DNA of 64,000 nt from Valencia hispanica (GCA_963556495.2 OY747715.1:12451239-12515238), one strand, 5' to 3'; shown: positions 23,292 through 36,434, counted from the stretch's first letter. Numbers and translations are program-made. The notes: generated from the sequence alone by a model not told the origin.

Positions 23292-23363
23292 TAGCAGAGG
23301 ATTGTTTGGATCCATCGACCTCTGGGTTATGGGGCCAGCACGCTCCAGTTGCACCACTCTGCT
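23292..23363 (-). pseudogene. tRNA-iMet (CAT), unit 22, family B lesions
   Basis: Same as unit 18. Confidence 0.83.
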
Positions 23364-23365
23364 TG

Positions 23366-23438
23366 CACCCCAGATGGGACTCGAACCCACAATCCCTGGC
23401 TTAGGAGGCCAGTGCCTTATCCATTAGGCCACTGGGGC
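23366..23438 (-). tRNA. tRNA-Arg (CCT), unit 22, intact
   Basis: Identical to unit 18 Arg. Confidence 0.95.
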
Positions 23439-24403
23439 GCAACGTTTATGGCCAAAAGTCATTTCGTACACCGTACAAAGACATCAATATTCAGTTTACC
23501 AAAAGACGTGTTTCAAACACAAAGTTGATTTCCATAGTTTGTCAAATGTCATGCAGCCAAAACCATTGAAACATTTACATGAGAGAAAATCAACATTCTA
23601 CTCAGATGTTCAATGGACGACCCAGAAAATCCACCTGCGAAGATCAACACTCAGTTGTGCGTTTGTCATTTCTCTCACCTGGTTGTTTAGGTACTGCTAA
23701 GTGGATTCCAGATTACGAGTATTCTCATGCTAATTGGGTCTTTTGGAAATTAATTTGCTTGCATAACCTCTTTTAATTGCACAATTATAACAATGTCAAT
23801 GGAAGTACGATACTTACCTGGGAGGATTAGAAATTGAAATCACTATGTGCTGGCAAAAGCAACTGTTTTATATCCGAGAGTTATTGACCATTTGAAGAAT
23901 CTTTGATAAATTGGACACTTCCAAAGGTTTTTTATTTTCCTCGAAGCCCAGGGAGATTTCTGACTCGAGTCTTTAATTGCTCTGACTTTCAGCAAATTTG
24001 GATGATACAGCAAGAGTAGAAAAAAAAGAAAAACTTGAGAGATGAAGATATAAGCTTTTTTGAAGACTTAGACTTGTATTGAGGAGGTGGTGGACACGCC
24101 AGCCATGTGTTGAATCAAAGCAATGAGATGAATCAGTAAAATCCTTCATGATGGTTTTGTATCAAATCAGCATCCATCGAGACAGTCTGGTTGGCGCAGT
24201 GGGCCAAGACCATTTTCTGAGTGGTGATGCGTTCCAGTGGAACATCCTATTACAAAGGGCAATATAATAGAGGAGCTTTGAGTGCAATGGAATATCAAAA
24301 AAGGAGAAGGTCCTAAGGAAGGATGAGGATGACTAATTTCTGAGATGTGTCCCATGTGCGGGGTTTGATCTGACACATTGGATCTTTTGAGAAAAGTATC
24401 ATC

Positions 24404-24475
24404 TAGCAGAGGATTGTTTGGATCCATCGACCTCTGGGTTATGGGGCCAGCACGCTCCAGTTGCACCACTCTGCT
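24404..24475 (-). pseudogene. tRNA-iMet (CAT), unit 23, family B lesions
   Basis: Same as unit 18. Confidence 0.83.
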
Positions 24476-24477
24476 TG

Positions 24478-24550
24478 CACCCCAGATGGGACTCGAACCC
24501 ACAATCCCTGGCTTAGGAGGCCAGTGCCTTATCCATTAGGCCACTGGGGC
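24478..24550 (-). tRNA. tRNA-Arg (CCT), unit 23, intact
   Basis: Identical to unit 18 Arg. Confidence 0.95.
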
Positions 24551-25514
24551 GCAACGTTTATGGCCAAAAGTCATTTCGTACACCGTACAAAGACATCAAT
24601 ATTCAGTTTACCAAAAGACGTGTTTCAAACACAAAGTTGATTTCCATAGTTTGTCAAATGTCATGCAGCCAAAACCATTGAAACATTTACATGAGAGAAA
24701 ATCAACATTCTACTCAGATGTTCAATGGACGACCCAGAAAAGCCACCTGCGAAGATCAACACTCAGTTGTGCGTTTGTCATTTCTCTCACCTGGTTGTTT
24801 AGGTACTGCTAAGTGGATTCCAGATTACGAGTATTCTCATGCTAATTGGGTCTTTTGGAAATTAATTTGCTTGCATAACCTCTTTCAATTGCACAATTAT
24901 AACATTGTCAATGGAAGTACGATACTTACCTGGGAGGATTAGAAATTGAAATCACTATGTGCTGGCAAAAGCAACTGTTTTATATCCGAGAGTTATTGAC
25001 CATTTGAAGAATCTTTGATAAATTGGACACTTCCAAAGGTTTTTTATTTTCCTCGAAGCCCAGGGAGATTTCTGACTCGAGTCTTTAATTGCTCTGACTT
25101 TCAGCAAATTTGGATGATACAGCAAGAGTAGAAAAAAAAGAAAAACTTGAGAGATGAAGATATAAGCTTTTTTGAAGACTTAGACTGTGTATTGAGGAGG
25201 TGGTGGACACGCCAGCCATGTGTTGAATCAAAGCAATGAGATGAATCAGTAAAATCCTTCATGATGGTTTTGTATCAAATCAGCATCCATCGAGACAGTC
25301 TGGTTGGCGCAGTGGGCCAAGACCATTTTCTGAGTGGTGATGCGTTCCAGTGGAACATCCTATTACAAAGGGAATATAATAGAGGAGCTTTGAGTGGAAT
25401 GGAAATCATAAAAGGAGAGGGTCCTAAGGAAGGAAGAGGATGACTAATTTCTGAGATGTGTCCCATGTGCGGGGTTTAATCTGACACATTGGATCTTTTC
25501 AGAAAAATATGGTC

Positions 25515-25586
25515 TAGCAGAGGATGGTTTCGATCCATCGACCTCTGGGTTATGGGCCCAGCACGCTCCCGCTGCGCCACTCTGCT
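25515..25586 (-). tRNA. Initiator tRNA-Met (CAT), unit 24, intact
   Basis: Identical to the unit 3 gene although it lies within the B block. It is the only fully intact iMet right of 9,415. Confidence 0.92.
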
Positions 25587-25588
25587 TG

Positions 25589-25661
25589 CAACCTAGACGG
25601 GACTCGAACCCACAATCCCTGGCTTAGGAGGCCAGTGCCTTATCCATTAGGCCACTGGGGC
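25589..25661 (-). pseudogene. tRNA-Arg (CCT), unit 24, chimeric acceptor
   Basis: 5' two thirds as family B (A37 restored, GCCCCAG), 3' acceptor CTAGGTT as family A2, leaving mismatches at 2:71 and 5:68. The crossover lies inside the gene, between the anticodon arm and the 3' acceptor. Confidence 0.8.
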
Positions 25662-26626
25662 GCAACGTTTATGGCCAAAAGTCATTTCGTACACCGTACA
25701 AAGACATCAATATTCAGTTTACCAAAAGACGTGTTTCAAACACAAAGTTGATTTCCATAGTTTGTCAAATGTCATGCAGCCAAAACCATTGAAACATTTA
25801 CATGAGAGAAAATCAACATTCTACTCATATGTTCAATGGACGACCCAGAAAATCCACCTGCGAAGATCAACACTCAGTTGTGCGTTTGTCATTTCTCTCA
25901 CCTGGTTGTTTAGGTACTGCTAAGTGGATTCCAGATTACGAGTATTCTCATGCTAATTGGGTCTTTTGGAAATTAATTTGCTTGCATAACCTCTTTCAAT
26001 TGCACAATTATAACAATGTCAATGGAAGTACGATACTTACCTGGGAGGATTAGAAATTGAAATCACTATGTGCTCGCAAAAGCAACTGTTTTATATCCGA
26101 GAGTTATTGACCATTTAAAGAATCTTTGATAAATTGGACACTTCCAAAGGTTTTTTATTTTCCTCGAAGCACAGGGAGATTTCTGACTCGAGTCTTTAAT
26201 TGCTCTGACTTTCAGCAAATTTGGATGATACAGCAAGAGTAGAAAAAAAGAAAAACTTGAGAGATGAAGATATAAGCTTTTTTGAAGACTTAGACTGTGT
26301 ATTGAGGAGGTGGTCGACACGCCAGCCATGTGTTGAATCAAAGCAATGAGATGAATCAGTAAAATCCTTCATGATGGTTTTGTATCAAATCAGCATCCAT
26401 CGAGACAGTCTGGTTGGCGCAGTGGGCCAAGACCATTTTCTGAGTGGTGATGCGTTCCAGTGGAACATCCTATTAAAAAGGGGAATAAAATAGAGGAGCT
26501 TTGAGTGCAATGGAATATCAAAAAAGGAGAAGGTCCTAAGGAAGGATGAGGATGACTAATTTCTGAGATGTGTCCCATGTGCGGGGTTTGATCTGACACA
26601 TTGGATCTTTTGAGAAAAGTATCATC

Positions 26627-26698
26627 TAGCAGAGGATTGTTTGGATCCATCGACCTCTGGGTTATGGGGCCAGCACGCTCCAGTTGCACCACTCTGCT
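26627..26698 (-). pseudogene. tRNA-iMet (CAT), unit 25, family B lesions
   Basis: Same as unit 18. Confidence 0.83.
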
Positions 26699-26700
26699 TG

Positions 26701-26773
26701 CACCCCAGATGGGACTCGAACCCACAATCCCTGGCTTAGGAGGCCAGTGCCTTATCCATTAGGCCACTGGGGC
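26701..26773 (-). tRNA. tRNA-Arg (CCT), unit 25, intact
   Basis: Identical to unit 18 Arg. Confidence 0.95.
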
Positions 26774-27736
26774 GCAACGTTTATGGCCAAAAGTCATTTC
26801 GTACACCGTACAAAGACATCAATATTCAGTTTACCAAAAGACGTGTTTCAAACACAAAGTTGATTTCCATAGTTTGTCAAATGTCATGCAGCCAAAACCA
26901 TTGAAACATTTACATGAGAGAAAATCAACATTCTACTCAGATGTTCAATGGACGACCCAGAAAAGCCACCTGCGAAGATCAACACTCAGTTGTGCGTTTG
27001 TCATTTCTCTCACCTGGTTGTTTAGGTACTGCTAAGTGGATTCCAGATTACGAGTATTCTCATGCTAATTGGGTCTTTTGGAAATTAATTTGCTTGCATA
27101 ACCTCTTTCAATTGCACAATTATAACATTGTCAATGGAAGTACGATACTTACCTGGGAGGATTAGAAATTGAAATCACTATGTGCTGGCAAAAGCAACTG
27201 TTTTATATCCGAGAGTTATTGACCATTTGAAGAATCTTTGATAAATTGGACACTTCCAAAGGTTTTTTATTTTCCTCGAAGCCCAGGGAGATTTCTGACT
27301 CGAGTCTTTAATTGCTCTGACTTTCAGCAAATTTGGATGATACAGCAAGAGTAGAAAAAAAGAAAAACTTGAGAGATGAAGATATAAGCTTTTTTGAAGA
27401 CTTAGACTGTATTGAGGAGGTGGTGGACACGCCAGCCATGTGTTGAATCAAAGCAATGAGATGAATCAGTAAAATCCTTCATGATGGTTTTGTATCAAAT
27501 CAGCATCCATCGAGACAGTCTGGTTGGCGCAGTGGGCCAAGACCATTTTCTGAGTGGTGATGCGTTCCAGTGGAACATCCTATTACAAAGGGCAATATAA
27601 TAGAGGAGCTTTGAGTGCAATGGAATATCAAAAAAGGAGAAGGTCCTAAGGAAGGATGAGGATGACTAATTTCTGAGATGTGTCCCATGTGCGGGGTTTG
27701 ATCTGACACATTGGATCTTTTGAGAAAAGTATCATC

Positions 27737-27808
27737 TAACAGAGGATTGTTTGGATCCATCGACCTCTGGGTTATGGGGCCAGCACGCTCCAGTTGCACC
27801 ACTCTGCT
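27737..27808 (-). pseudogene. tRNA-iMet (CAT), unit 26, family B lesions
   Basis: As unit 18, plus C71 to T (G:U at 2:71). Confidence 0.83.
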
Positions 27809-27810
27809 TG

Positions 27811-27883
27811 CACCCCAGATGGGACTCGAACCCACAATCCCTGGCTTAGGAGGCCAGTGCCTTATCCATTAGGCCACTGGGGC
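27811..27883 (-). tRNA. tRNA-Arg (CCT), unit 26, intact
   Basis: Identical to unit 18 Arg. Confidence 0.95.
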
Positions 27884-28847
27884 GCAACGTTTATGGCCAA
27901 AAGTCATTTCGTACACCGTACAAAGACATCAATATTCAGTTTACCAAAAGACGTGTTTCAAACACAAAGTTGATTTCCATAGTTTGTCAAATGTCATGCA
28001 GCCAAAACCATTGAAACATTTACATGAGAGAAAATCAACATTCTACTCATATGTTCAATGGACGACCCAGAAAAGCCACCTGCGAAGATCAACACTCAGT
28101 TGTGCGTTTGTCATTTCTCTCACCTGGTTGTTTAGGTACTGCTAAGTGGATTCCAGATTACGAGTATTCTCATGCTAATTGGGTCTTTTGGAAATTAATT
28201 TGCTTGCATAACCTCTTTTAATTGCACAATTATAACAATGTCAATGGAAGTACGATACTTACCTGGGAGGATTAGAAATTGAAATCACTATGTGCTGGCA
28301 AAAGCAACTGTTTTATATCCGAGAGTTATTGACCATTTGAAGAATCTTTGATAAATTGGACACTTCCAAAGGTTTTTTATTTTCCTCGAAGCCCAGGGAG
28401 ATTTCTGACTCGAGTCTTTAATTGCTCTGACTTTCAGCAAATTTGGATGATACAGCAAGAGTAGAAAAAAAAGAAAAACTTGAGAGATGAAGATATAAGC
28501 TTTTTTGAAGACTTAGACTGTATTGAGGAGGTGGTGGACACGCCAGCCATGTGTTGAATCAAAGCAATGAGATGAATCAGTAAAATCCTTCATGATGGTT
28601 TTGTATCAAATCAGCATCCATCGAGACAGTCTGGTTGGCGCAGTGGGCCAAGACCATTTTCTGAGTGGTGATGCGTTCCAGTGGAACATCCTATTACAAA
28701 GGGCAATATAATAGAGGAGCTTTGAGTGCAATGGAATATCAAAAAAGGAGAAGGTCCTAAGGAAGGATGAGGATGACTAATTTCTGAGATGTGTCCCATG
28801 TGCGGGGTTTGATCTGACACATTGGATCTTTTGAGAAAAGTATCATC

Positions 28848-28919
28848 TAACAGAGGATTGTTTGGATCCATCGACCTCTGGGTTATGGGGCCAGCACGCT
28901 CCAGTTGCACCACTCTGCT
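28848..28919 (-). pseudogene. tRNA-iMet (CAT), unit 27, family B lesions
   Basis: As unit 26, including T71. Confidence 0.83.
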
Positions 28920-28921
28920 TG

Positions 28922-28994
28922 CACCCCAGATGGGACTCGAACCCACAATCCCTGGCTTAGGAGGCCAGTGCCTTATCCATTAGGCCACTGGGGC
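28922..28994 (-). tRNA. tRNA-Arg (CCT), unit 27, intact
   Basis: Identical to unit 18 Arg. Confidence 0.95.
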
Positions 28995-29958
28995 GCAACG
29001 TTTATGGCCAAAAGTCATTTCGTACACCGTACAAAGACATCAATATTCAGTTTACCAAAAGACGTGTTTCAAACACAAAGTTGATTTCCATAGTTTGTCA
29101 AATGTCATGCAGCCAAAACCATTGAAACATTTACATGAGAGAAAATCAACATTCTACTCATATGTTCAATGGACGACCCAGAAAATCCACCTGCGAAGAT
29201 CAACACTCAGTTGTGCGTTTGTCATTTCTCTCACCTGGTTGTTTAGGTACTGCTAAGTGGATTCCAGATTACGAGTATTCTCATGCTAATTGGGTCTTTT
29301 GGAAATTAATTTGCTTGCATAACCTCTTTTAATTGCACAATTATAACAATGTCAATGGAAGTACGATACTTACCTGGGAGGATTAGAAATTGAAATCACT
29401 ATGTGCTGGCAAAAGCAACTGTTTTATATCCGAGAGTTATTGACCATTTGAAGAATCTTTGATAAATTGGACACTTCCAAAGGTTTTTTATTTTCCTCGA
29501 AGCCCAGGGAGATTTCTGACTCGAGTCTTTAATTGCTCTGACTTTCAGCAAATTTGGATGATACAGCAAGAGTAGAAAAAAAAGAAAAACTTGAGAGATG
29601 AAGATATAAGCTTTTTTGAAGACTTAGATTGTATTGAGGAGGTGGTGGACACGCCAGCCATGTGTTGAATCAAAGCAATGAGATGAATCAGTAAAATCCT
29701 TCATGATGGTTTTGTATCAAATCAGCATCCATCGAGACAGTCTGGTTGGCGCAGTGGGCCAAGACCATTTTCTGAGTGGTGATGCGTTCCAGTGGAACAT
29801 CCTATTACAAAGGGCAATATAATAGAGGAGCTTTGAGTGCAATGGAATATCAAAAAAGGAGAAGGTCCTAAGGAAGGATGAGGATGACTAATTTCTGAGA
29901 TGTGTCCCATGTGCGGGGTTTGATCTGACACATTGGATCTTTTGAGAAAAGTATCATC

Positions 29959-30030
29959 TAGCAGAGGATTGTTTGGATCCATCGACCTCTGGGTTATGGG
30001 GCCAGCACGCTCCAGTTGCACCACTCTGCT
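29959..30030 (-). pseudogene. tRNA-iMet (CAT), unit 28, family B lesions
   Basis: Same as unit 18. Confidence 0.83.
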
Positions 30031-30032
30031 TG

Positions 30033-30105
30033 CACCCCAGATGGGACTCGAACCCACAATCCCTGGCTTAGGAGGCCAGTGCCTTATCCATTAGGCCACT
30101 GGGGC
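30033..30105 (-). tRNA. tRNA-Arg (CCT), unit 28, intact
   Basis: Identical to unit 18 Arg. Confidence 0.95.
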
Positions 30106-31069
30106 GCAACGTTTATGGCCAAAAGTCATTTCGTACACCGTACAAAGACATCAATATTCAGTTTACCAAAAGACGTGTTTCAAACACAAAGTTGATTTCC
30201 ATAGTTTGTCAAATGTCATGCAGCCAAAACCATTGAAACATTTACATGAGAGAAAATCAACATTCTACTCAGATGTTCAATGGACGACCCAGAAAAGCCA
30301 CCTGCGAAGATCAACACTCAGTTGTGCGTTTGTCATTTCTCTCACCTGGTTGTTTAGGTACTGCTAAGTGGATTCCAGATTACGAGTATTCTCATGCTAA
30401 TTGGGTCTTTTGGAAATTAATTTGCTTGCATAACCTCTTTCAATTGCACAATTATAACATTGTCAATGGAAGTACGATACTTACCTGGGAGGATTAGAAA
30501 TTGAAATCACTATGTGCTGGCAAAAGCAACTGTTTTATATCCGAAAGTTATTGACCATTTGAAGAATCTTTGATAAATTGGACACTTCCAAAGGTTTTTT
30601 ATTTTCCTCGAAGCCCAGGGAGATTTCTGACTCGAGTCTTTAATTGCTCTGACTTTCAGCAAATTTGGATGATACAGCAAGAGTAGAAAAAAAAGAAAAA
30701 CTTGAGAGATGAAGATATAAGCTTTTTTGAAGACTTAGATTGTATTGAGGAGGTGGTGGACACGCCAGCCATGTGTTGAATCAAAGCAATGAGATGAATC
30801 AGTAAAATCCTTCATGATGGTTTTGTATCAAATCAGCATCCATCGAGACAGTCTGGTTGGCGCAGTGGGCCAAGACCATTTTCTGAGTGGTGATGCGTTC
30901 CAGTGGAACATCCTATTACAAAGGGCAATATAATAGAGGAGCTTTGAGTGCAATGGAATATCAAAAAAGGAGAAGGTCCTAAGGAAGGATGAGGATGACT
31001 AATTTCTGAGATGTGTCCCATGTGCGGGGTTTGATCTGACACATTGGATCTTTTGAGAAAAGTATCATC

Positions 31070-31141
31070 TAGCAGAGGATTGTTTGGATCCATCGACCTC
31101 TGGGTTATGGGGCCAGCACGCTCCAGTTGCACCACTCTGCT
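31070..31141 (-). pseudogene. tRNA-iMet (CAT), unit 29, family B lesions
   Basis: Same as unit 18. Confidence 0.83.
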
Positions 31142-31143
31142 TG

Positions 31144-31216
31144 CACCCCAGATGGGACTCGAACCCACAATCCCTGGCTTAGGAGGCCAGTGCCTTATCC
31201 ATTAGGCCACTGGGGC
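31144..31216 (-). tRNA. tRNA-Arg (CCT), unit 29, intact
   Basis: Identical to unit 18 Arg. Confidence 0.95.
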
Positions 31217-32050
31217 GCAACGTTTATGGCCAAAAGTCATTTCGTACACCGTACAAAGACATCAATATTCAGTTTACCAAAAGACGTGTTTCAAACACAA
31301 AGTTGATTTCCATAGTTTGTCAAATGTCATGCAGCCAAAACCATTGAAACATTTACATGAGAGAAAATCAACATTCTACTCAGATGTTCAATGGACGACC
31401 CAGAAAAGCCACCTGCGAAGATCAACACTCAGTTGTGCGTTTGTCATTTCTCTCACCTGGTTGTTTAGGTACTGCTAAGTGGATTCCAGATTACGAGTAT
31501 TCTCATGCTAATTGGGTCTTTTGGAAATTAATTTGCTTGCATAACCTCTTTCAATTGCACAATTATAACATTGTCAATGGAAGTACGATACTTACCTGGG
31601 AGGATTAGAAATTGAAATCACTATGTGCTGGCAAAAGCAACTGTTTTATATCCGAAAGTTATTGACCATTTGAAGAATCTTTGATAAATTGGACACTTCC
31701 AAAGGTTTTTTATTTTCCTCGAAGCCCAGGGAGATTTCTGACTCGAGTCTTTAATTGCTCTGACTTTCAGCAAATTTGGATGATACAGCAAGAGTAGAAA
31801 AAAAAGAAAAACTTGAGAGATGAAGATATAAGCTTTTTTGAAGACTTAGACTGTATTGAGGAGGTGGTGGACACGCCAGCCATGTGTTGAATCAAAGCAA
31901 TGAGATGAATCAGTAAAATCCTTCATGATGGTTTTGTATCAAATCAGCATCCATCGAGACAGTCTGGTTGGCGCAGTGGGCCAAGACCATTTTCTGAGTG
32001 GTGATGCGTTCCAGTGGAACATCCTATTACAAAGGGCAATATAATAGAGG

Positions 32051-32077
32051 AGCACGCTCCAGTTGCACCACTCTGCT
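32051..32077 (-). pseudogene. tRNA-iMet fragment, unit 30
   Basis: Only the acceptor 5' strand and D arm remain (~27 nt). The 175-bp deletion joins at a 3-bp AGC microhomology, and the unit is shortened to 936 bp. Confidence 0.88.
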
Positions 32078-32079
32078 TG

Positions 32080-32152
32080 CACCCCAGATGGGACTCGAAC
32101 CCACAATCCCTGGCTTAGGAGGCCAGTGCCTTATCCATTAGGCCACTGGGGC
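32080..32152 (-). tRNA. tRNA-Arg (CCT), unit 30, intact but without its downstream partner
   Basis: Arg is identical to unit 18, but a 175-bp deletion just downstream removed most of iMet and the T4 terminator. Confidence 0.94.
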
Positions 32153-33116
32153 GCAACGTTTATGGCCAAAAGTCATTTCGTACACCGTACAAAGACATCA
32201 ATATTCAGTTTACCAAAAGACGTGTTTCAAACACAAAGTTGATTTCCATAGTTTGTCAAATGTCATGCAGCCAAAACCATTGAAACATTTACATGAGAGA
32301 AAATCAACATTCTACTCAGATGTTCAATGGACGACCCAGAAAATCCACCTGCGAAGATCAACACTCAGTTGTGCGTTTGTCATTTCTCTCACCTGGTTGT
32401 TTAGGTACTGCTAAGTGGATTCCAGATTACGAGTATTCTCATGCTAATTGGGTCTTTTGGAAATTAATTTGCTTGCATAACCTCTTTCAATTGCACATTT
32501 ATAACATTGTCAATGGAAGTACGATACTTACCTGGGAGGATTAGAAATTGAAATCACTATGTGCTGGCAAAAGCAACTGTTTTATATCCGAGAGTTATTG
32601 ACCATTTGAAGAATCTTTGATAAATTGGACACTTCCAAAGGTTTTTTATTTTCCTCGAAGCCCAGGGAGATTTCTGACTCGAGTCTTTAATTGCTCTAAC
32701 TTTCAGCAAATTTGGATGATACAGCAAGAGTAGAAAAAAAAGAAAAACTTGAGAGATGAAGATATAAGCTTTTTTGAAGACTTAGATTGTATTGAGGAGG
32801 TGGTGGACACGCCAGCCATGTGTTGAATCAAAGCAATGGGATGAATCAGTAAAATCCTTCATGATGGTTTTGTATCAAATCAGCATCCATCGAGACAGTC
32901 TGGTTGGCGCAGTGGGCCAAGACCATTTTCTGAGTGGTGATGCGTTCCAGTGGAACATCCTATTACAAAGGGCAATATAATAGAGGAGCTTTGAGTGCAA
33001 TGGAATATCAAAAAAGGAGAAGGTCCTAAGGAAGGATGAGGATGACTAATTTCTGAGATGTGTCCCATGTGCGGGGTTTGATCTGACACATTGGATCTTT
33101 TGAGAAAAGTATCATC

Positions 33117-33188
33117 TAGCAGAGGATTGTTTGGATCCATCGACCTCTGGGTTATGGGGCCAGCACGCTCCAGTTGCACCACTCTGCT
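33117..33188 (-). pseudogene. tRNA-iMet (CAT), unit 31, family B lesions
   Basis: Same as unit 18. Confidence 0.83.
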
Positions 33189-33190
33189 TG

Positions 33191-33263
33191 CACCCCAGAT
33201 GGGACTCGAACCCACAATCCCTGGCTTAGGAGGCCAGTGCCTTATCCATTAGGCCACTGGGGC
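33191..33263 (-). tRNA. tRNA-Arg (CCT), unit 31, intact
   Basis: Identical to unit 18 Arg; the flank AATGTTTATGG is shared with units 16-18 and 32. Confidence 0.95.
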
Positions 33264-34220
33264 GCAATGTTTATGGCCAAAAGTCATTTTGTACACCGTA
33301 CAAAGACATCAATATTCAGTTTACCAAAAGACGTGTTTCAAACACAAAGTTGATTTCCATAGTTTGTCAAATATCATGCAGCCAAAACCATTGAAACATT
33401 TACATGAGAGAAAATCTACTCAGATGTTCAATGGACGACCCAGAAAAGCCACCTGCGAAGATCAAAACTCAGTTGTGCGTTTGTCATTTCTCTCACCTGG
33501 TTGTTTAGGTACTGCTAAGTGGATTCCAGATTACGAGTATTCTCATGCTAATTGGGTCTTTTGGAAATTAATTTGCTTGCATAACCTCTTTTAATTGCAC
33601 AATTATAACAATGTCAATGGAAGTACGATACTTACCTGGGAGGATTAGAAATTGAAATCACTATGTGCTGGCAAAAGCAACTGTTTTATATCCGAGAGTT
33701 ATTGACCATTTGAAGAATCTTTGATAAATTGGACACTTCCAAAGGTTTTTTATTTTCCTCGAAGCCCAGGGAGATTTCTGACTCGAGTCTTTGATTGCTC
33801 TGACTTTCAGCAAATTTGGATGATACAGCAAGAGTAGAAAAAAAAGAAAAACTTGAGAGATGAAGATATAAGCTTTTTTGAAGACTTAGATTGTATTGAG
33901 GAGGTGGTGGACACGCCAGCCATGTGTTGAATCAAAGCAATGAGATGAATCAGTAAAATCCTTCATGATGGTTTTGTATCAAATCAGCATCCATCGAGAC
34001 AGTCTGGTTGGCGCAGTGGGCCAAGACCATTTTCTGAGTGGTGATGCGTTCCAGTGGAACATCCTATTACAAAGGGCAATATAATAGAGGAGCTTTGAGT
34101 GCAATGGAATATCAAAAAAGGAGAAGGTCCTAAGGAAGGATGAGGATGACTAATTTCTGAGATGTGTCCCATGTGCGGGGTTTGATCTGACACATTGGAT
34201 CTTTTGAGAAAAGTATCATC

Positions 34221-34292
34221 TAGCAGAGGATTGTTTGGATCCATCGACCTCTGGGTTATGGGGCCAGCACGCTCCAGTTGCACCACTCTGCT
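34221..34292 (-). pseudogene. tRNA-iMet (CAT), unit 32, family B lesions
   Basis: Same as unit 18. Confidence 0.83.
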
Positions 34293-34294
34293 TG

Positions 34295-34367
34295 CACCCC
34301 AGATGGGACTCGAACCCACAATCCCTGGCTTAGGAGGCCAGTGCCTTATCCATTAGGCCACTGGGGC
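34295..34367 (-). tRNA. tRNA-Arg (CCT), unit 32, intact
   Basis: Identical to unit 18 Arg. Confidence 0.95.
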
Positions 34368-35324
34368 GCAATGTTTATGGCCAAAAGTCATTTTGTACAC
34401 CGTACAAAGACATCAATATTCAGTTTACCAAAAGACGTGTTTCAAACACAAAGTTGATTTCCATAGTTTGTCAAATATCATGCAGCCAAAACCATTGAAA
34501 CATTTACATGAGAGAAAATCTACTCAGATGTTCAATGGACGACCCAGAAAAGCCACCTGCGAAGATCAACACTCAGTTGTGCGTTTGTCATTTCTCTCAC
34601 CTGGTTGTTTAGGTACTGCTAAGTGGATTCCAGATTACGAGTATTCTCATGCTAATTGGGTCTTTTGGAAATTAATTTGCTTGCATAACCTCTTTTAATT
34701 GCACAATTATAACAATGTCAATGGAAGTACGATACTTACCTGGGAGGATTAGAAATTGAAATCACTATGTGCTGGCAAAAGCAACTGTTTTATATCCGAG
34801 AGTTATTGACCATTTGAAGAATCTTTGATAAATTGGACACTTCCAAAGGTTTTTTATTTTCCTCGAAGCCCAGGGAGATTTCTGACTCGAGTCTTTGATT
34901 GCTCTGACTTTCAGCAAATTTGGATGATACAGCAAGAGTAGAAAAAAAAGAAAAACTTGAGAGATGAAGATATAAGCTTTTTTGAAGACTTAGACTGTAT
35001 TGAGGAGGTGGTGGACACGCCAGCCATGTGTTGAATCAAAGCAATGAGATGAATCAGTAAAATCCTTCATGATGGTTTTGTATCAAATCAGCATCCATCG
35101 AGACAGTCTGGTTGGCGCAGTGGGCCAAGACCATTTTCTGAGTGGTGATGCGTTCCAGTGGAACATCCTATTACAAAGGGCAATATAATAGAGGAGCTTT
35201 GAGTGCAATGGAATATCAAAAAAGGAGAAGGTCCTAAGGAAGGATGAGGATGACTAATTTCTGAGATGTGTCCCATGTGCGGGGTTTGATCTGACACATT
35301 GGATCTTTTGAGAAAAGTATCATC

Positions 35325-35396
35325 TAGCAGAGGATTGTTTGGATCCATCGACCTCTGGGTTATGGGGCCAGGACGCTCCAGTTGCACCACTCTGCT
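35325..35396 (-). pseudogene. tRNA-iMet (CAT), unit 33, family B lesions
   Basis: As unit 18, plus G26 to C, a variant shared with units 42, 44 and 46. Confidence 0.83.
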
Positions 35397-35398
35397 TG

Positions 35399-35471
35399 CA
35401 CCCCAGATGGGACTCGAACCCACAATCCCTGGCTTAGGAGGCCAGTGCCTTATCCATTAGGCCACTGGGGC
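35399..35471 (-). tRNA. tRNA-Arg (CCT), unit 33, intact
   Basis: Identical to unit 18 Arg. Confidence 0.95.
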
Positions 35472-36434
35472 GCAACGTTTATGGCCAAAAGTCATTTCGT
35501 ACACCGTACAAAGACATCAATATTCAGTTTACCAAAAGACGTGTTTCAAACACAAAGTTGATTTCCATAGTTTGTCAAATGTCATGCAGCCAAAACCATT
35601 GAAACATTTACATGAGAGAAAATCAACATTCTACTCATATGTTCAATGGACGACCCAGAAAATCCACCTGCGAAGATCAACACTCAGTTGTGCGTTTGTC
35701 ATTTCTCTCACCTGGTTGTTTAGGTACTGCTAAGTGGATTCCAGATTACGAGTATTCTCATGCTAATTGGGTCTTTTGGAAATTAATTTGCTTGCATAAC
35801 CTCTTTCAATTGCACAATTATAACATTGTCAATGGAAGTACGATACTTACCTGGGAGGATTAGAAATTGAAATCACTATGTGCTGGCAAAAGCAACTGTT
35901 TTATATCCGAGAGTTATTGACCATTTGAAGAATCTTTGATAAATTGGACACTTCCAAAGGTTTTTTATATTCCTCGAAGCCCAGGGAGATTTCTGACTCG
36001 AGTCTTTAATTGCTCTGACTTTCAGCAAATTTGGATGATACAGCAAGAGTAGAAAAAAAGAAAAACTTGAGAGATGAAGATATAAGCTTTTTTGAAGACT
36101 TAGATTGTATTGAGGAGGTGGTGGACACGCCAGCCATGTGTTGAATCAAAGCAATGAGATGAATCAGTAAAATCCTTCATGATGGTTTTGTATCAAATCA
36201 GCATCCATCGAGACAGTCTGGTTGGCGCAGTGGGCCAAGACCATTTTCTGAGTGGTGATGCGTTCCAGTGGAACATCCTATTACAAAGGGCAATATAATA
36301 GAGGAGCTTTGAGTGCAATGGAATATCAAAAAAGGAGAAGGTCCTAAGGAAGGATGAGGATGACTAATTTCTGAGATGTGTCCCATGTGCGGGGTTTGAT
36401 CTGACACATTGGATCTTTTGAGAAAAGTATCATC

